In this document: positions 42,587 through 53,000 of the stretch, piece after piece
Position numbering within the stretch: position 1 is the first letter of the stretch
How the letters are laid out: every line of letters starts with the position of its first letter
Source of the DNA: a virus
Reading direction: 5' to 3' (one strand)
Length of the DNA: 64,000 nt
IMG/VR virus record: IMGVR_UViG_3300047510_002037
Coordinates: 1-64,000 of that record
The notes under the pieces: generated by a model
What the model saw: only the letters and a program-made list of their open reading frames with translations
The model's database searches: none
What the model was told of the DNA's origin: nothing
Position numbers and translations under genes: made by a program

Positions 42587-43405
42587 TTATCCTATCATAT
42601 CGAATGGTGGAAGTTCATAATCAGAAGACATTTTTTCCATTAGAGAATCTATTTCTCTTTGAGCATCATCGTATATTTGTCTCCCATTTAACTCTACTCC
42701 CCCAGGAAGTTTTACTCCCTGGAATTTGATTAGATTCTGTCCCCATTGACGTTTTATGAGTGAAGTTAAATATAATTTTAAAAATCTATCATTCCATATT
42801 CTTGAAGAATTTGCCGGATCAGATACAACATAACAATCTATAACTAAGTATTTTCCTGGAGTTACTGAAGCCCAATCGATGTCCATATACAATTTTCCAA
42901 GTCTTTTATTAAATCTTATTTGCTTTTGCGTTGTTAATAGAAAGTCAATATCTTCTAAGTATGTTTTAGTCATTGCATAGGTTAGCAATTCAACTGCTCC
43001 CCAATAGTAAATATCATTTAAAAATAATTGATATTTTAAACTGAACATTCCACTAGAAACTGTATTCGATCCCTCAAAGTGAAATATTTTATTAATTCCT
43101 ATTACTGATTCTGGTATAGGTAGAAAATTGGAATTTTCTTCATAATCATAATTGATAGAGTTTTGAGTAACAGTTGTAGTTGTTATTCCAGAAGTACCTC
43201 TTGCCCTATCAATATCTTGTTGGGTTATTTCATATTTTAAAAAGGTTTGTGTTACACCATCAAAGTGTCTATCCTGGAAATATTGAATAGCATCATCAAC
43301 AAGATCATCTATTTGCTCATCTGCAACGTTTATTTCCAGTACAGGAGCACCAAGTTTTCTCAAACAATAATCTATTAGTTCTTGTCTAGTTGATGGTTTT
43401 GCCAT
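42587..43405 (-). CDS. 13: gp13 neck protein
   Basis: 272 residues (T4 gp13 309). Characteristic start TRQELIDYCLRKLGAPVLEI, then NVADEQIDDLVDDAIQYFQD, RHFDGVTQTFLKYEI and the YYWGAVELLTYAMTKTYLED block. With gp14 it closes the filled head before tail joining. Its ATG shares a base with the stop of the 56-residue gene upstream (TAATG), and gp14 starts 4 nt after its stop. Confidence 0.95.
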   Translation of the reverse strand: MAKPSTRQELIDYCLRKLGAPVLEINVADEQIDDLVDDAIQYFQDRHFDGVTQTFLKYEITQQDIDRARGTSGITTTTVTQNSINYDYEENSNFLPIPESVIGINKIFHFEGSNTVSSGMFSLKYQLFLNDIYYWGAVELLTYAMTKTYLEDIDFLLTTQKQIRFNKRLGKLYMDIDWASVTPGKYLVIDCYVVSDPANSSRIWNDRFLKLYLTSLIKRQWGQNLIKFQGVKLPGGVELNGRQIYDDAQREIDSLMEKMSSDYELPPFDMIG

Positions 43406-43575
43406 TATAGGTCTGAAATAACTTCTTGTTGTTTAAAGTATAATTTAATATAACACTTTGCAATATTTCTCAAAGTTTCAATATCATCTATACTATCTAT
43501 ATCTCTAGAAAGTTTTTCGTATTCAAATGATTTAGAAAGTTTATCTAGATCAATTTTGCTTGGATCGAATTTCAT
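43405..43575 (-). CDS. Small 56-residue hypothetical protein before gp13
   Basis: An open frame from ATG at 43575 to TAA at 43407-43405, reading MKFDPSKIDLDKLSKSFEYE at the start and CYIKLYFKQQEVISDL at the end. It is acidic and helical, overlaps the upstream gene by 26 nt and the gp13 start by 1 nt; without it there would be a 144-nt gap in an otherwise gapless operon. No family recognised. It has no credible ribosome site of its own, so coupling to the upstream gene is likely. Confidence 0.65.
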   Translation of the reverse strand: MKFDPSKIDLDKLSKSFEYEKLSRDIDSIDDIETLRNIAKCYIKLYFKQQEVISDL

Positions 43576-43789
43576 TTAATAATCCTCTTAGTGTATCTTT
43601 CAATTCAATTATTTCTCTTTTTAAGAAGTCAACTTCACTTTGCAAATTATTCATTATAAATGTTTCATTTTCTTTTTGTCTTTTTAGTGTAATATAATTG
43701 TTATATTCAACAGAATTTGTATTTAATATTGCATTTGATGATGTATCTCTTATAAGAGATACATGACCCTCTACTTTAGCTATTTCCAT
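43550..43789 (-). CDS. Small coiled-coil hypothetical protein
   Basis: 79 residues. The first half (MEIAKVEGHVSLIRDTSSNA, then ILNTNSVEYNNYITLKRQ) is a pattern I associate with a small protein next to the neck genes in marine T4-like phages; the second half is a heptad-like coiled coil (EVDFLKREIIELKDTLRGLL). It starts 5 nt after the 836-residue gene. Its role is unknown; a structural or assembly factor is suggested by position only. Confidence 0.7.
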   Translation of the reverse strand: MEIAKVEGHVSLIRDTSSNAILNTNSVEYNNYITLKRQKENETFIMNNLQSEVDFLKREIIELKDTLRGLLNEIRSKQN

Positions 43790-43794
43790 AGTAA

Positions 43795-46305
43795 TTATGC
43801 AAGTGCAATAACTCTAAGATCTCTTATTCTTATTGGGTATGTTTGATTTCTGGATGATCCAGTTAATTTTATACCAAAAGATCTAAATGATGGTAAATTA
43901 TTAATAGTAAATTCATAATCTCTAAATGCAAGTTCATTACTTAGGAATCCAAACACATCAGTTTTTGGAACCAAAGTATCAGAATTTCCATTACTCAATG
44001 AATCATTGATAACACTACCATTTTGTGCAATATTTGAGTATCCTGGGAATGGATAATAGATAAACTGCTCTCCAGCATTATTTGATATTCCGTAGAAAGC
44101 TCTTAGATCGCTATCTATGTTCACATATGCAGAAACAATAATTTTAATTGAGGTAGCTGGGGATTCTAGAGTTATTGGTTTTGTAGCATAAACAAATGAA
44201 TGTGGATCATCTTTTAGTGATGCAGTTCTTTCATCTGTTGCATAATTTTCAATAGGTCTATTAATTCTATTAGTAGTCAAAATAGCTGAAACTCTATCGA
44301 GGTCAATTACTGGAGAAACAAAATTACTAGTCGATGATAAATTTAAGGACATATTTAATGATTTATTTCCCTCAATACCATCCTCTGGAAGTCTATCAAG
44401 TTCGTTTATTCTAGAAGCTACAATTCTAGGTGACTTTAGATAATTTGTATCAGTCAATGAAATTTGATCAAATCCTTGATCAACAAAGGAAATTTCAGAT
44501 CCACCAACACTTCTACCAGAATATGTTCTAAGTGCTGCACTGATTGACGTTCCATTCAAAGTCATGGTTTGAACCAACGGCCTAATAATTTCAAAATTGA
44601 TATTTTGAGTTGCTTTTATGAAAGGACCGCCACAAGACTTTGTTTGTTTAAAATGTAATTCTGGTAATGTAAGTGGAGAATTATTTCTATCAAGTCCAGA
44701 TGTATTTGTATCAATTCTTACATGATAGTAATCCAAGTCAATAGGATTGGTAACAGTAGCATCTTGCAAAGTATGAACTTTGTTAATTCTTCGAAGTGAT
44801 ATTCCATTCAATTCGTACTTATAGACAACAGAACCAGCTGGATATTGATATGCTGGTGTTCCATCAATACCTCTTATGATGCCTGTTAATGTATTTCCCG
44901 AAACACCTTCATATGATAAGATTTCATCACCTATTTTAATATATCCTGGATTTGTTGAACTGACTCCAATATTTTCGAATGATGAAAATATACTAAATCC
45001 TGTATCTGGATCTGTTGCAATTCCTGTTAAAGGTATATTTTGTACTGTATCACTAGCATATCCGTTAACAAGTCTGGCGAAGGGTAAATCTGAAGTTACA
45101 TCGGATATTCTCACCAAATTTTCTGGAGCGTGCATTCCATGATTTGGATGATTTACTTTTATATGAAGTCCATCGGATTCAATATCAATATCAGATACTC
45201 TAACGTCAGATCCGGAGTTATAATTTATAGTAGTAGTAATACCTGAGTTATTTACATACTGTAAGGTATTTCCTGCACCAACTCTAAATGTTCCTTGTAC
45301 CTGATCCACTATTAACTGATTAATTCCTGATATATTAGATACGGATAATCTCAGATTTCTTCCTAAGATAGTGCTTCCCAAAGCATTTACTGTTACTACA
45401 TCTCCAACAGTATATCCAGACCCACCATTAACAATAGTCGCTCCAACAGCAACACCTTCTTGAATAGTTATGTTTGCGGTTGCATTTTTTCCATTCCCAG
45501 TTTCTGTTACTAATGGAACATCAAAGTACGTTAATCCGCCCAAAGATGGTGTATACCCAATACCCGAATTAACAATAGTTAAATTTCCAGAAGATGCACC
45601 AGCTGATCCAACTAAATTTGCTGTTGCATCGGAATCTTGCTGTAATATTGTATTTCCAACCTTGATATCAGGATCAGTTACAATCCTATTTAAATTTAAT
45701 CTTAATTTCTTGGAAGTAGTCTCTAAAGAATTTTTTGATAATTGCGCTATTTGATTATTCCCAAGCGCCAACTCTGGATTATAAAAATTAACATTACCAT
45801 CATTTGTGGTAAAATTAGCTCTGTATAAATTAAACTTTAAATCTTCATATTGATTTGCCGTCCAAGTCTGACCATTTTGTGATAAAAATAGAGAACCAGA
45901 ACTTGGTTGAGTACTTATTATGACCTGTTTAGATTCTTGTTGATTGATAAAGGTAACATCTGGTTCTCCAATATGTGATATCCAAACAGTATATTCGCTA
46001 GAATTTGAAGTTAAAACCAAAGCATGAAACTTATCTCCCTCAAGATATACTGGAGATGGAAAATTAACTCTTGTTGGTGCGGACGCATCTGGAGATGGAA
46101 GACATTTAGTTGGTTCTAAAACAACTTCGCTGAATGGGTAAATTTCTGGGGTTGGAAATCCAAGCTTCATAGGACGAAGTTGAACCGTAACGGGAACTTG
46201 TTTATCTATAGAATAAAAGAATATATCTACAGATGTTACGAAAATACCTGCCGGGTTTTCAACATAAAATGATTGCGCTAATGGATCTTGTATTTTTGTT
46301 GCCAT
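43795..46305 (-). CDS. Baseplate/tail-pin virion protein, C-terminal half of a DUF4815-type protein
   Basis: 836 residues. It opens almost at once with IQDPLAQSFYVENPAGIFVT, SVDIFFYSID and QPSSGSLFLSQNGQTWT. As I recall, these blocks follow the DUF4815 region in single-chain marine homologues. The middle has GSGYTVGDVV and GIGYTPSLGG beta repeats, the end NNLPSFRSFGIKLTGSSRNQ and RIRDLRVIALA. The 2153-residue protein upstream stops having DUF4815 similarity just where this begins, so the two look like halves of a split protein separated by the S74 fragment and SET genes. Assignment to T4 gp9, gp10 or gp11 is unresolved. Confidence 0.7.
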   Translation of the reverse strand: MATKIQDPLAQSFYVENPAGIFVTSVDIFFYSIDKQVPVTVQLRPMKLGFPTPEIYPFSEVVLEPTKCLPSPDASAPTRVNFPSPVYLEGDKFHALVLTSNSSEYTVWISHIGEPDVTFINQQESKQVIISTQPSSGSLFLSQNGQTWTANQYEDLKFNLYRANFTTNDGNVNFYNPELALGNNQIAQLSKNSLETTSKKLRLNLNRIVTDPDIKVGNTILQQDSDATANLVGSAGASSGNLTIVNSGIGYTPSLGGLTYFDVPLVTETGNGKNATANITIQEGVAVGATIVNGGSGYTVGDVVTVNALGSTILGRNLRLSVSNISGINQLIVDQVQGTFRVGAGNTLQYVNNSGITTTINYNSGSDVRVSDIDIESDGLHIKVNHPNHGMHAPENLVRISDVTSDLPFARLVNGYASDTVQNIPLTGIATDPDTGFSIFSSFENIGVSSTNPGYIKIGDEILSYEGVSGNTLTGIIRGIDGTPAYQYPAGSVVYKYELNGISLRRINKVHTLQDATVTNPIDLDYYHVRIDTNTSGLDRNNSPLTLPELHFKQTKSCGGPFIKATQNINFEIIRPLVQTMTLNGTSISAALRTYSGRSVGGSEISFVDQGFDQISLTDTNYLKSPRIVASRINELDRLPEDGIEGNKSLNMSLNLSSTSNFVSPVIDLDRVSAILTTNRINRPIENYATDERTASLKDDPHSFVYATKPITLESPATSIKIIVSAYVNIDSDLRAFYGISNNAGEQFIYYPFPGYSNIAQNGSVINDSLSNGNSDTLVPKTDVFGFLSNELAFRDYEFTINNLPSFRSFGIKLTGSSRNQTYPIRIRDLRVIALA

Positions 46306-46349
46306 TTCTAGTAATTACCCTTTCTCAAGAAAACTAAATCTTATCTTAT

Positions 46350-46383
46350 TATTTATTTTTCAATTCTTTTATTGTTTATTTAT
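46350..46383 (-). promoter_or_regulatory. Two late promoter boxes before the 836-residue gene
   Basis: ATAAATA occurs at 46356-46350 and 46383-46377 on the minus strand, 45 and 72 nt before the ATG, the second overlapping the SET gene stop. Confidence 0.6.
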
Positions 46384-46790
46384 CGGAGATTCTCAAAGTG
46401 GGATACATTTTCCTCCCCATAGTTTAAGGTTAGCTCATTATCAATATTAATATCATGAATAGCATAATGCCTCATAACCTCATTTACCTTATCAATTTCA
46501 TATTCAACATTTGGATTAAAGCTGTGATTGTACATTCCACAAAATCCCATACCGATAACATGATAATCGTCGTCAAATTTATAACTGTAATCTAAACATA
46601 TTTGAGTGTTGGTAATTTCATCCATAGGAACTTTAAAGTATGGAAATTCTTCTATAATTTCATACTTTTTTATCGGTTCTCTAGCAAAAACTCCCCACCT
46701 ATGAATTTCAGATCTTTTAATTATTAATTTATTAGCAAATAAAAGATTGTCTAAGTACAAAGATCTTGAAGATTCTAAACCCGTTCTCAT
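46380..46790 (-). CDS. SET-domain protein (predicted lysine methyltransferase)
   Basis: 136 residues forming a minimal SET fold. HRWGVFAREPIKKYEII (30-46) is the cofactor-binding GxG-type strand region, YNHSFNPNVEYEI (87-99) the NHSxxPN pseudoknot motif, and NELTLNYGEEN (118-128) the ELTxxY motif with the catalytic tyrosine near Y124. There are no pre-SET or post-SET cysteines. SET proteins transfer methyl from SAM to lysine. It sits among baseplate genes (GAGG ribosome site, 19 nt after the S74 fragment). Methylation of a virion protein is an attractive but unproved role; host targets are also possible. Confidence 0.87.
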   Translation of the reverse strand: MRTGLESSRSLYLDNLLFANKLIIKRSEIHRWGVFAREPIKKYEIIEEFPYFKVPMDEITNTQICLDYSYKFDDDYHVIGMGFCGMYNHSFNPNVEYEIDKVNEVMRHYAIHDINIDNELTLNYGEENVSHFENLR

Positions 46791-46809
46791 ATAAACAACC
46801 TCACTACTC

Positions 46810-47067
46810 TCATTTTTTAGTTTTCAAGTAATCCACTTCTTGTTTCAATTCTTTTATAGCTTCAATCATAACAGGAATTAACTGTTTATAATCAACCGCC
46901 AAATAACCATTTTCTTGTTCTTCAACCATCTCAGGAAATTCTTTTTGAACTTCCTGAGCGATCACACCATATGCGTTTCCAGTTACTCCTGTTATATCTT
47001 TCATTTTATCGTTCCATTCATAATATTTCCCATTTAATTTTGCAATTTTATCAAGATAAAACCCCAT
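46810..47067 (-). CDS. Separate C-terminal part of an S74 chaperone domain
   Basis: 85 codons from ATG at 47067. After MGFYLD it reads KIAKLNGKYYEWNDKMKDI, then AYGVIAQEVQKEFPEMVEEQ and DYKQLIPVMIEAIKELKQEV: the core and C-terminal helices of an S74 chaperone lacking the SDxxLK catalytic start. That start ends the 2153-residue protein in another frame. The frames overlap by 17 nt; an in-frame TAA lies just before the ATG. A CTAAATA late-like box at 47092-47098, 25 nt upstream, could start it. Either it acts in trans, or it is a decaying remnant or a +1 frameshift product. Confidence 0.75.
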   Translation of the reverse strand: MGFYLDKIAKLNGKYYEWNDKMKDITGVTGNAYGVIAQEVQKEFPEMVEEQENGYLAVDYKQLIPVMIEAIKELKQEVDYLKTKK

Positions 47068-50000
47068 TATTTAAATTAATACTAAACAATCTATTTAGTG
47101 CATTGTCGATGGGTTGAATGTTACTCTTGAGGTTGATATCACTCATACCCATTCCACCAGAAGGTGCGGGCGATGGACGTGGTGATGGACGTGGTGATGG
47201 ACGTGGCGCTGGCGCAGGCGCTGGACGTGGTGATGGACGTGGCGCTGGCGCAGGCGCTGGACGTGGTGATGGACGTGGCGCTGGTGCTGGTTGTGGTCTT
47301 GGTGATGGACGTGGTGCTGGTGGTGGGGATGGTCTTGGTGATGGTCTTGGTTCTGGTCTTGGTTGAGGTCTTGGTTGGACAACTGGGAATCCTCTTTGTT
47401 CAAACTTAACTTCACCTCTATCAGTAACTCTCTTAGCAGCTTTTGGTGTTTGTGTAATTACAAGAGAATTTTCCTTTTTACCTGAAATTTTTCCATCGTC
47501 ATTAACGTCAAATTTATCAAATTTAGGTGTTCCTGGTTTTAAAGTCTTGAGAACCTTTCCACCTGGAACTGATGAATCTTTAATTCTAAGATTACCATTT
47601 TTATCTTGAACTGTTACAACATTTGAAGTTTTCTTATCTCCACCAGTTGGTTTTGCTGGTTTGCCCCTTCCAGGAGCATTTTTTGGTGGAATTGGAACTC
47701 CTGCATCTTTGTATGCCTCTCTTGCTGCCGCTGCACCTTCTCTCTTTTTAATTTGTCTAAAATTATATTCTCTCGTTTTACCATTCTTGGTTGTAAATGG
47801 AACATAAGTAACTGCAGTAACTCCTCCTCTACTTCTTGTAACGTTCTTAACTTTAAATGTCTTTGGAGTTTCTTGTACAGGAGTTTTGTTGTGAGAGAGT
47901 AAACCTTCACAAATATAAGTGTGTGCATCATCAACTGTAATCTTAACTACATCACCATCATCAACTTGTTCAATTTCTAATAGTTTTTGTTCAGAAACTA
48001 CATCTCCAATTTGCATGTTTTTGCATTCTTTCCACAATCCATCAACATAGAATTTGTGAGAATCTGAGCAAATAATTTCACTAGTTTCAAACTTCAACTT
48101 AAATTTGGTAACATTATTCACTATTTCAACATAAGTAACCTGATAATCACCATATTCAAAAGTATTTTCATGGTAAGTTTTTACAAAATCACCAATTTGA
48201 AGTTCTCCTGCCTTCTTCTGTGTGCCGTCAGCAAGTAGAATTAGGCAATTTGGATCTGGACATGGCGGTGGTGGATCTCTCTTTGGATCATTAGGACTCA
48301 CTGGAGTTGCGGTTGACCCGCGAGGTGTCGGATCCGATGGTGATGGTTCTCTAGTTGGATAAACTGCAGGTGGTGGTGCAGGTTCTGGATCATTAATAAT
48401 AGTATTAATAATTTCATCAATTTCATCAGGATCAACTTCACCACCATCATAAGGAGCTGGTATAAAAATTGGAACGACTTGAGGAGGTGGTGGTTTTATG
48501 TTTCCAACAACTGTACTTGCTACAACCTCTGGTGGTCCAACAGAAACATCAGTTCTAGTATCAACAATTGTTGCGGTTTCAGTCTGTACATTTCTAACAG
48601 ACAAAACACTTTCTTGAACTACTTTTACTGTTCCTTCAGCATAGAATTTTTCTTCTGCACCAGTTACTGGAACTCCAATAACAGTAACATTTTTCTCTTG
48701 ACTAGTTATTCTAAAAAGTTTTGTTCCAGTTTCGAAAGTTGGATTAGATGGTACGTTTGGATTTGGAATAAAGAATGAACCAATAAGAGTACCGTTTCTA
48801 TCAGTAACCATTCTAATTCTAGAAACAGTAGCTACCGCTTTACTAGTTTCTCCTACTAAAGTCATTCCAACAGTAACATATCCATAATAATCACCTTGAG
48901 TTTTATTTGATAAACTGAATGTATCTACGTTTAATATTGTTGAAGATGAAGAATATGTATCAGGAACCAGTGTAGATGTATTATATGGATTTGTTATAAA
49001 AATATCTTCCGGGACATTATATGGACCATATTTGTGTGCAGCTGCTGCAACTCTAAATCTAATAAATTTATCTTCAAGCGGAGTAATACCATTTCCACTT
49101 TGAATTGGTGATGTGTTTAATGTCTTAACATTTTCTCCAACTTGGAACACTCCACTAACCATTTGAATTTCTAATAACTTTGGTACAATGTAACGATTAA
49201 CATCTACCTTATCAAAAAATGCATATACTTCAGTAAGTGGTTTTAATCTCTTAGCAGTAAATTCTATATTTCTTGATCTCATTGCTGGGATAAGATCTGA
49301 ACTTACAGTCACTTCTCCTACTTTGATACTTTCAAAGCTCTCTCTTTCTTTATATGCAACTCCAGTTTTTGTTGAAGTTCCGGTCTTTTGTGTTACTGCT
49401 AAATCTTCTCTGATTAAATCATAACCATTAACTACTGTTCTTGAACCAGCTGGAATTTTTGTGGATCCAGTCCATACAGTCTCCCATGCTCCCCAAGTCA
49501 CGGGACCAAATCCAGTTTGTTGATTGAATTGTGACGCTGTTAGCTGAGACTGAGTTTTTGTATATTTTCCTTGAACATCAATTACTCTAGGAGTTAATTT
49601 AACTTGATCTGCCCAAACATCAGAAGATGGAACTAATTGTATACTTCCCGCATAATACGCATTTCTAAATGATGTTACTGGAGCAACTCTACTTGCATAT
49701 CCTTGAGTTATATAAGCAACTTCTTCATACTGCAAAGTTACTAATTGTCCAGTTCTCTTAACACCTCTACCAATTAGATTTTGATCAAAACGTAAATCTG
49801 AAGTTTGTGCTGGAGAAGTGCTAATTCCTAGTGTATTTTCAGTACCAAGAACTAAATCTATCTGGGTAGTGAATGGTGCTGGTCTTAACTCTCCAAGTTT
49901 TGTATCTATACTATTTTTTACATCAGTCACTTTTAATTGTGGTTCAGCTGATGAAAAGTCATCAACAAAGAAACCAGACTTAAAGCGATTTAATCCATTT

Positions 50001-53000
50001 GCATCTCCAATAAACAAATTAGCAGTATCGCTTTCTAATAGTGAAAGTGATGTATAAAACTCTAAGTTTTTTATTCTATTCTCTAAGTCACGGATATCTT
50101 TCATTTGATATCTCTTATATTCAGCTAAATTAATATTAGCTTGAGATACGTCGCAGAGATATGCTGGTAATGATATTGTAGCAATTTCCAGTGATTCTGG
50201 TTTTCCTAAAGGAATTCTTGGATTTTCGGATGCTTCACCCTGAACTAAATGAAATTGTCCGGTTCTATCTAAAAATATTCTATCTATTCTTGGAAGATAA
50301 TATGAATAATTTAGAACAATAGATTCATCAGATGTAGCTATCGGATTTGTTGCTGAATTGTTATAATCAGCATCAATCCTTCTTCCAAAAAATTCAAATG
50401 AAGAGAATGCGTTTTCCTGTACTATGTACTCATTAACTCTTGGCCTGATATCGATTATATCAGAATGTCGGATACCATTAGTTGATGGTATATCACAATA
50501 ATCATAATCAGAATAAGAATTTACTGTTGTAATATCACCATCATCAGATGTATTATAAGTTGCGTGCTCAAAATATATTTTTAATTTTCTAGTTGGCTCT
50601 TTTGCATTTGGTTTTCTAACTAATCTCGAATAATCATATAGTGTTGATCTATAACCCGAATCTAAAGTAAAATCGGAAGTTATATCATTATCAGAACCTG
50701 TTAGTGTTACAATTGTTCCCTGAACATTGCTATTCTTAAAGGTTACTCTTTCCCCTTCAGTAAAGGATATTGTATTTAAATATATAAATCCTATTCTGGA
50801 ATCTGATATCCTTTCAGCATATATTGCTAAAGCACCACTTGTGCTTCCTAAAAATTCTTCTCCAATAAGAAGATCGGTTGTTTTTGCTGTATTTCCACTA
50901 AGGTTTGTTATAACCATTTTACGAATATCTGGTTCAGCAGTATCATCCGATTGATACACACCGTATATTTTTGTAACATCTGGCCAATTTAATGATATTT
51001 CCTCATCCTGAACTCTAGATCCATATGGGAAATTACCAAACTGAAGTCCATCATTACTTGTAGTTGTTCCTATACCAGAATAGGAATACTTTGATTTATC
51101 TATTATAATAGATTTTATTTTATTTTTTATTTTTTTCTTAGATTTTACCTTTGTTTTCGTTAATGTTGCTAATAAGGTTCCCGTAACATTCGTACCTAAT
51201 CCAACAATTGTTACTTCCCTATTTCCATCAGAAAATGCAAACTTATCTGAACTAAGTGGTTCTATAGTTCCATCATCTCTTGTTAAAACATATCTTTCTT
51301 CATCAAAAGGAAGAAAAATTCCATTACTTCCAGCTGAAATTGTATTAGTTTGATTATTTGTTATAGAAACGTCAAAAGATTTCTTTACAGTCAGAGAACC
51401 ATCGAGAACATCTACATTTGAAACGAATCTCTTTGGTAATGTTGTGTATAAAGTGCTATCGAGAGAATTTTGCAGAGAAGATTTTAGTACTCTAAAATCT
51501 GATGGTGTTATTTGTGATGCGGGTAGAATTCCATTGCATAGTCCAGTAACAGTTTGAACCGAACTAATTGTTATTGTATTTGTAGAAACACTTACTACTT
51601 TAGAGTATGTTATATCCTGATAGGATGGATTTGAATAGGCAACAATATTTCCTTCAAAAACATTATTAGTAAATGAATAATTAGAAGATCTTACTGTGGA
51701 TATACCTCCACTAGATGGAGTAATCGTTACTTGCCCAACATTTAGTGCAGGAGACTGCAATACATCAGCTGTAAATGGATATCCATTATCATTTAGTGCA
51801 TATATGGATTTTACATCAGATACAGAATACTGTTTTGTCGAAGTTGTTACTCTAGTATCCTCTATACCATCATATATCAATTTTTCTCCAATAGAAAATT
51901 TACCCCTTACATTGTAAGCAGTGATAATACCTGAATTTGTTACTGAATATCTTAGGAAAGCGGTTGCCCCACTTGCTTTTCCTTTGATATGAGTTGGTAC
52001 TTGTAAAGATAATGGCTCATTAATTGTAATATCAACATATGGATGGATGTCATATAATGATACATCCCATTGATTTAAGTCTGGGAATGCCGCATTGTAA
52101 CTTCCGGATTCTAATGCATAATCATATATTCTACATATACCAATTTCTTTACCTGGAGCAGTTGACTGAGATGCTCCCACTCTTTCATCTCTAAGAGATA
52201 AGAAGAACGATGTTGATAAACCTAATGTTGGACTACCATATACTCTATTTACAGTAAATGTTGGCCCAGTGTAATTAATTACACCTTGATTGTTTAATGT
52301 TCTAATGGTTCTTGGTTTTTCAAAATCTAATAAAACCGGAGAAATTACATCAACTTCATATCCCTTTATATAAGCTTTTAACGGAGATATTTTGTATATT
52401 CCCTTATTATCTGATGGTTTGAAACCCATATCAGTGGATTCTGTTTCAAAATATAAACCATCATTACCTTTTCTATTATTTAAGGAATGTCTCACAAATA
52501 ATGAAGGTGCTTTTACATAAAAATCACCTGATTGGTCATAGGTTCTTCTGGCTAGTTCATCTGCAATTTTGGTATATTCTGTATCTCTATTCTGAGTTAT
52601 TAGCACTCCATTCCTAACTTCCATTATTTGGACAAATTTTTCCAAATTGGTGGAATTAAGTGGTAATTTTATTAGTTCTGCCGTTATTGAAAATCTATCT
52701 GCTCCAGGTGCAGAAAAATTTGTAAATCCTTGGGCGTTGTCTACTAGGTTATCGTCATCATTATATGTTACAATTTCTTCACTTATTTCAAAACCAATTT
52801 TATATGATGGTTGATTTGTATATTGATCTAGAAGTAAGAATTCACTATCTACACTAACAAAATGCCCTCTAAGATAATATACGCCATCTTCAATTTTAAC
52901 ACCAGATCCAATTCCATTTGGATTTCCTTCAACAGTTAGAGCAACTCTAGATCCAGGTTGAAATACTATTGGATTTTCCAAATCAGGATCAATTCCATCA

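Noticed and set aside
47051-47067. Programmed +1 frameshift joining the 2153-residue protein to the S74 fragment
   Set aside because: Not adopted as the main model: the TCT-TGA site is not a classic slippery signal, 13 non-homologous residues would remain between the S74 parts, and the second frame has its own ATG and a possible late box. Not excluded.
47051-47110. Simple sequencing indel explaining the split S74 domain
   Set aside because: About 43 extra bases lie between the homologous parts, more than a homopolymer error would give.
47118-47415. Frames on both strands with Gly/Asp, Val/Met or His/Gln repeats
   Set aside because: They are other-frame readings of the GC-rich Pro/Arg repeat in the DUF4815 protein.
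47888-48247. A functional, splicing intein
   Set aside because: The residue after the terminal Asn is Lys, so standard splicing lacks its nucleophile; called an intein-like Hint domain instead.
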